Shown here one piece after another: positions 12,773-15,989 of a stretch of DNA of 15,989 nucleotides (the first letter of the stretch is position 1; every line of letters starts with the position of its first letter). The DNA comes from Candidatus Neoanaerotignum tabaqchaliae. Its GTDB lineage: Bacteria > Bacillota > Clostridia > Lachnospirales > Anaerotignaceae. The DNA lies in assembly GCA_904420235.1 (NCBI GenBank), contig CAJFUS010000162.1, positions 1 to 15,989 on the forward strand. Direction: 5' to 3'. Position numbers and translations under genes: made by a program. The notes beneath the pieces were generated by a model. The model saw only the letters and a program-made list of their open reading frames with translations, had not been told where the DNA came from and searched no databases.

Positions 12773-13297
12773 ATGAAAAGTGAACTTATTTTTTCAGGAA
12801 TCGGCGGACAGGGCACAATACTTATGGGCAAAATGGCCTGCACAGCCGCTTCTAAAAAGGGATATAACGTAACTCTTTCACCTGCTTATGGACAGGAAAA
12901 AAGAGGTGGACGCGCCAGCTGCCAGGTTGTAATTTCAGAGGAAATCGGCTCCCCTGTAATTTCAGAGGCTGATACAATACTTGTTATGGACGAAAAGTCT
13001 CTTATTGATTATGAAAGCAAGGTAAAACCAGGCGGAACACTTATTATAAACAGCTCTATGATTACAAAAAAGGCAGAGAGAACAGACATTAAGGTTCTTG
13101 AGATTCCTTTTACTGAAATAGCTACAGAAGTTGCTACAGCAAAATCGGCCAATATGGTTGCCCTTGGCGCTGTTGTTAATACAATGCACCTTATAACACT
13201 TGATGACGCCAAAGAGGTTATCAAGATGAAAATGAAACCTGCCCTTGTAGAGGCCAATATTAAAGCTCTTGAGGCTGGTTATAACTACGGCAAGTAA
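12773..13297 (+). CDS. vorC: 2-oxoacid:ferredoxin oxidoreductase, gamma subunit
   Basis: This 174-residue protein is a stand-alone gamma domain. It starts with F-S-G-I-G-G-Q-G (6-13), followed by Y-G-Q-E-K-R-G-G (about 39-46) and D-T-I-L-V-M-D-E, all typical of the POR/KOR gamma family, which shapes the CoA-binding side and holds the complex together. Length is normal (about 175-190). The ribosome site GGAGGAG lies inside the end of the beta gene, so translation is probably coupled. A hairpin terminator lies about 60 bases downstream, closing the four-gene operon. Confidence 0.92.
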   Translation: MKSELIFSGIGGQGTILMGKMACTAASKKGYNVTLSPAYGQEKRGGRASCQVVISEEIGSPVISEADTILVMDEKSLIDYESKVKPGGTLIINSSMITKKAERTDIKVLEIPFTEIATEVATAKSANMVALGAVVNTMHLITLDDAKEVIKMKMKPALVEANIKALEAGYNYGK

Positions 13298-13357
13298 TTT
13301 GCAAACTTTGTTTTACATAGCAAGCAGATTTACCACCATAAAACCACAAAACACACA

Positions 13358-13398
13358 CAAAAGGCTCCTTTCGGGTATAACCCGATTGGGGCCTTTTG
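13358..13398 (+). terminator. Terminator-like two-stage hairpin after the oxidoreductase operon
   Basis: The outer stem is CAAAAGGCTCC (13358-13368) with GGGGCCTTTTG (13388-13398), 11 pairs with one G-U. An inner stem CGGGT/ACCCG has an ATA loop. The T run is split (CCTTTT, then a further T stretch after GCGTTGCC), so efficiency is uncertain, but position and stem strength fit the operon end. Confidence 0.7.
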
Positions 13399-13516
13399 CG
13401 TTGCCTTTTTTATTTCACAAAGCTTTCACATTACTTTCATAATGATGTCAGAGTGAGCAATTACAATATAGTTATTAAAATAATAAAACTAATAATATGG
13501 CTTTAGGAGTGGTATT

Positions 13517-15049
13517 GTGAGCAGAAAAAAAATAATCATAATAATAGCAATAATAGCTGTATTGGCGGCCATAGCGGCATTTACTGTCATTAAGCATAAA
13601 ACCAGCCAAAGAGCTGCCTCGGAACCTGTTCCGCCGTCTACTGTTACGGTGCAGACAGGAGATTTGCAGCAAAGAGTGACTGCCTCGGGAACAATTCAGG
13701 CGGCCGACGAGCATTCAATATATATAGAGCTCTCTCAGGAAGTTGACGAGGTTTTTGCCGAAGTTGGGGATTATGTTGAGGAAGGACAGATACTTGTTAC
13801 ATATGATATAGACGAGGATATAAGCGATGCTGAGGACAGAATTGAGTCGGCTCAGATAAGCATTGATAACGCTAATCTTGAAATAGAGTCGCTAACTGCA
13901 CCGGCAGACGGAACAGAGCTTCTTGAGCTTGAAACACAGGTTCATACAGCTCAGCAAAATCTTAACGACGCCAACAAAGAATATGAAGATAATGAAGAAG
14001 ATATAGCGGACGCAAAAGATGATTTGGATTATTATAAGCAGATGCTTGATTTGGGAGGAATAAGTCAATCGGAATATGACGAATATGAAAAAACATATAA
14101 CGATTTAGTTAAACAAAGACAGACCCTTGAGTCTAACATAACAAGCTGTGAGCTTGCTCTTGAAACAGCGCAGCTTAATTTGGAAAACGGACAAAATCCT
14201 CTTAATGATTCAGATACTCAAAACAGCTATCAAAGACAGCTTAATACTTTAAGGTTGGCTGAAATGGAGCTTGAGTCAGCTCAGAACGATTTAAGCAAGC
14301 TTACAGAGGCCAGTTATAGTCCTATAAGCGGAACAATAATAGAAAGCAGCGCCGAAGAAGGTCAGCTTCTTACTGACGCAACGGCCATTATGAAAATAGC
14401 GGACCTTACGGACCTTGATATTATGGCATATGTAAGTGAGTATGACATAGCCAAAATAGCCGTCGGGCAGGATGTTGAGCTTACAAGCGACGGAATAGAA
14501 GATAAGATATACCACGGAACAGTTAAAAAGATAGAGCCTGTGGCCGAAAGCCAAAGTACTATAAGCGGAAGTGAGACCGTTGTGCCTGTTCTTGTTCATC
14601 TTACGGATAACGACGACCTTGTAAAGCCGGGCATGGAATTTGACATGGAGTTTATAACAGTTGACATACAGAACGCCGATTACATACCTGTTTCAGCCGT
14701 AACTCTTGATACCGAAACAGAGACTTACTATGTTTATGTTGTAGGTGACGACGGAATAATTGAAAAAAGAGAAGTTGAGCTTGGAGTTACAAGTGATATG
14801 TATATGCAGCTTATAAGCGGACTTGAAAAAGACGAACGAATACTTGAAAGTCCAGATACTAATGTTGTGGAGGGAACCAACTATATGGATTATGCCACAA
14901 CAGCGCCTTCAGGTTCTTCAAGCAGTTCAGACGACAGTTCGGGAAGTATACTTGATTCCGTTACAGGAGGAGGCGGCGGTGGAATGCCTTCCGGCGGCAG
15001 AATGGGCGGCGGCCCAGGAGGCGGTGGAGGAATGGGCGGCCCAAGATAA
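13517..15049 (+). CDS. MacA/HlyD-like membrane fusion protein (ABC exporter adaptor)
   Basis: This 510-residue adaptor protein has an N-terminal membrane anchor (about 4-25). A biotinyl-lipoyl-like half domain (about 43-98) contains A-S-G-T-I-Q-A and V-G-D-Y-V-E-E-G-Q. A long acidic coiled-coil hairpin (about 100-262) follows, then the second lipoyl half (S-P-I-S-G-T-I, 268-274), beta-barrel (about 300-385) and membrane-proximal domains (to about 450). A Ser/Asp linker (465-477) leads to a Gly/Met-rich tail from 484 to 510. The start is GTG with AGGAG 7 bases upstream. With the two following genes it forms a MacAB-type tripartite exporter without an outer-membrane channel, as expected in a Gram-positive. 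The cargo (peptide, antibiotic, lipid) is not evident. I see no convincing promoter in the gap upstream. Confidence 0.9.
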   Translation: MSRKKIIIIIAIIAVLAAIAAFTVIKHKTSQRAASEPVPPSTVTVQTGDLQQRVTASGTIQAADEHSIYIELSQEVDEVFAEVGDYVEEGQILVTYDIDEDISDAEDRIESAQISIDNANLEIESLTAPADGTELLELETQVHTAQQNLNDANKEYEDNEEDIADAKDDLDYYKQMLDLGGISQSEYDEYEKTYNDLVKQRQTLESNITSCELALETAQLNLENGQNPLNDSDTQNSYQRQLNTLRLAEMELESAQNDLSKLTEASYSPISGTIIESSAEEGQLLTDATAIMKIADLTDLDIMAYVSEYDIAKIAVGQDVELTSDGIEDKIYHGTVKKIEPVAESQSTISGSETVVPVLVHLTDNDDLVKPGMEFDMEFITVDIQNADYIPVSAVTLDTETETYYVYVVGDDGIIEKREVELGVTSDMYMQLISGLEKDERILESPDTNVVEGTNYMDYATTAPSGSSSSSDDSSGSILDSVTGGGGGGMPSGGRMGGGPGGGGGMGGPR

Positions 15050-15071
15050 ATTAGCAGGGAGTGTTGTTTAA

Positions 15072-15803
15072 ATGTCGTTGCTTAAACTGGAAAATATATG
15101 CAAAAAATATAATCAAGGAGAGCTTGCGGTTATGGCTCTTAAAGATATAAATCTTAATATAGAAGACGGAGAGTTTGTGTCAATAATGGGAACAAGCGGT
15201 TCGGGAAAATCAACAATGATGAATATTCTTGGCTGCCTTGACTCGCCAACATCGGGAAAGTATTTTTTTGAGGGTGAGAACGTGGCAAAATTTAATGAGA
15301 ACCGTTTGGCTGAGGTTAGAAACAAGAAAATCGGTTTTGTTTTCCAGTCTTTTAATCTTTTGCCAAAGCTTTCATCTGTTGAGAACGTGGAATTGCCAAT
15401 GGTTTATGCCGGAGTGGGACGCAAAAAACGTCGGGAAAAGGCGATAGAGGCTCTTACAAAAGTGGGTCTTGAGAAAAGAATTTTTCATAAGCCAAACGAG
15501 CTGTCAGGAGGACAAAGACAAAGGGTTGCCATAGCAAGAGCTCTTGTTAACGACCCATCAATAATAATGGCTGATGAGCCTACAGGAAACCTTGACACAA
15601 AATCAACCTATGAGATTATGGATATATTTCAAAAGCTTAATAATGAAGGCGTTACGGTTGTTATGGTAACTCACGAGCCTGATGTGGCCCAGTTTACCAA
15701 AAGAATAGTTGTTTTTAAGGATGGCTGCATTATAGATGACAACCCAGTTAAAAACCGCGCCTTTTCTGAACGTGCTGAAAGTGCGGAGGTGGAAGCGCTT
15801 TGA
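15072..15803 (+). CDS. MacB/LolD-type ABC transporter ATP-binding protein
   Basis: This 243-residue ATPase powers the exporter. Walker A is G-T-S-G-S-G-K-S-T (40-48), the Q-loop is Gln92 (F-Q-S-F-N-L-L), the signature is L-S-G-G-Q-R-Q (144-150), Walker B is I-I-M-A-D-E (164-169) followed by P-T-G-N-L-D, and the switch His is His201 (V-T-H-E). P-T-G-N-L-D and N-L-L-P are characteristic of the MacB/LolD/FtsE group. The ribosome site GGGAG precedes the ATG. The stop codon overlaps the permease start by four bases, showing translational coupling. Confidence 0.96.
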   Translation: MSLLKLENICKKYNQGELAVMALKDINLNIEDGEFVSIMGTSGSGKSTMMNILGCLDSPTSGKYFFEGENVAKFNENRLAEVRNKKIGFVFQSFNLLPKLSSVENVELPMVYAGVGRKKRREKAIEALTKVGLEKRIFHKPNELSGGQRQRVAIARALVNDPSIIMADEPTGNLDTKSTYEIMDIFQKLNNEGVTVVMVTHEPDVAQFTKRIVVFKDGCIIDDNPVKNRAFSERAESAEVEAL

Positions 15804-15989
15804 ATATATTTGAATGTATAAAATCATCGTTTTTTAATGTATTCTCAAATAAAATGAGAACATTTTTAACAATGCTTGGAATAATAATAGGTATATCAAG
15901 CGTTATAACAATAGTAGCTATAGGAAATGGAAGTCAAGCCGCTATTGAGGAAGAATTTGAGAGCTTTGGCACAGGAACTCTTACAGTAA
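15800..15989 (+). CDS. FtsX/MacB-type ABC transporter permease, N-terminal fragment (cut by window end)
   Basis: A TTG at 15800 overlaps the ATPase stop (TTGA) and has GGAGGTGG about 7 bases upstream, so it is a credible start. The 63 visible residues read M-N-I-F-E-C-I-K-S-S, then N-K-M-R-T-F-L-T-M-L-G-I-I-I-G-I-S-S-V-I-T-I, then G-N-G-S-Q-A. This is the usual MacB-family N-terminus: an amphipathic lead-in, the first membrane helix (about 22-42) and the start of the extracellular MacB-PCD domain. The rest lies beyond the window. Confidence 0.9.
   Translation, partial: MNIFECIKSSFFNVFSNKMRTFLTMLGIIIGISSVITIVAIGNGSQAAIEEEFESFGTGTLTV

Noticed and set aside
13399..13516. Promoter for the MacA-like gene
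   Set aside because: CATAAT and TACAAT candidates exist, but neither has a -35 box at acceptable spacing; I do not call one.

Overview
The window looks like a chromosomal segment of a low-GC, anaerobic, Gram-positive Clostridia (Lachnospirales-like is a guess, e.g. an Anaerotignum/Tyzzerella relative). The reasons are the AT-rich spacers, strong AGGAGG-type ribosome sites, heavy ATA/AGA use in many genes, a ferredoxin-dependent 2-oxoacid oxidoreductase, C5-pathway tetrapyrrole genes, and an ABC-type MacAB-like exporter with no outer-membrane partner. I see no insertion sequence, phage gene, CRISPR array, tRNA or rRNA.

Layout. (1) Bases 1-326 hold the 3' end of an ADP-ribosylglycohydrolase-family gene. 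(2) Bases 327-747 are a non-coding spacer with a cluster of hairpins and a plus-strand terminator-like stem. (3) A LysR regulator (minus) is divergent from a HAD-family 2-haloacid-dehalogenase-like gene (plus). Their predicted promoters overlap almost completely and sit beside an inverted repeat. (4) A small ACT-domain protein follows on the plus strand. (5) A tightly packed minus-strand operon runs from 9654 down to 3307: hemA, a precorrin-2 dehydrogenase, hemC, a cobA-hemD fusion, hemB and hemL. Together these convert glutamyl-tRNA to uroporphyrinogen III and on to precorrin-2/sirohydrochlorin, the entry point to siroheme and cobalamin; the protoheme-branch genes hemE/hemH are not here. (6) An IclR regulator lies only 19 bases upstream of hemA on the same strand. 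It is divergent from (7) a four-gene 2-oxoacid:ferredoxin oxidoreductase operon (delta-alpha-beta-gamma, VorDBAC/KorDABC type), which has a perfect-consensus promoter and an IclR-like palindrome just after the predicted transcription start. (8) The end of the window holds a MacA-like membrane fusion protein, a MacB/LolD-like ATPase, and the start of the FtsX/MacB-type permease, cut by the window end.

I do not see a wholly new multigene system. The most interesting signals are regulatory or non-coding: the hairpin cluster at 433-571, the LysR/HAD overlapping promoters, the near-identical promoter shared by the HAD and IclR genes, and the placement of an IclR regulator between a catabolic oxidoreductase operon and the tetrapyrrole operon. 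All functional calls come from motif recognition by eye; no database search was run.
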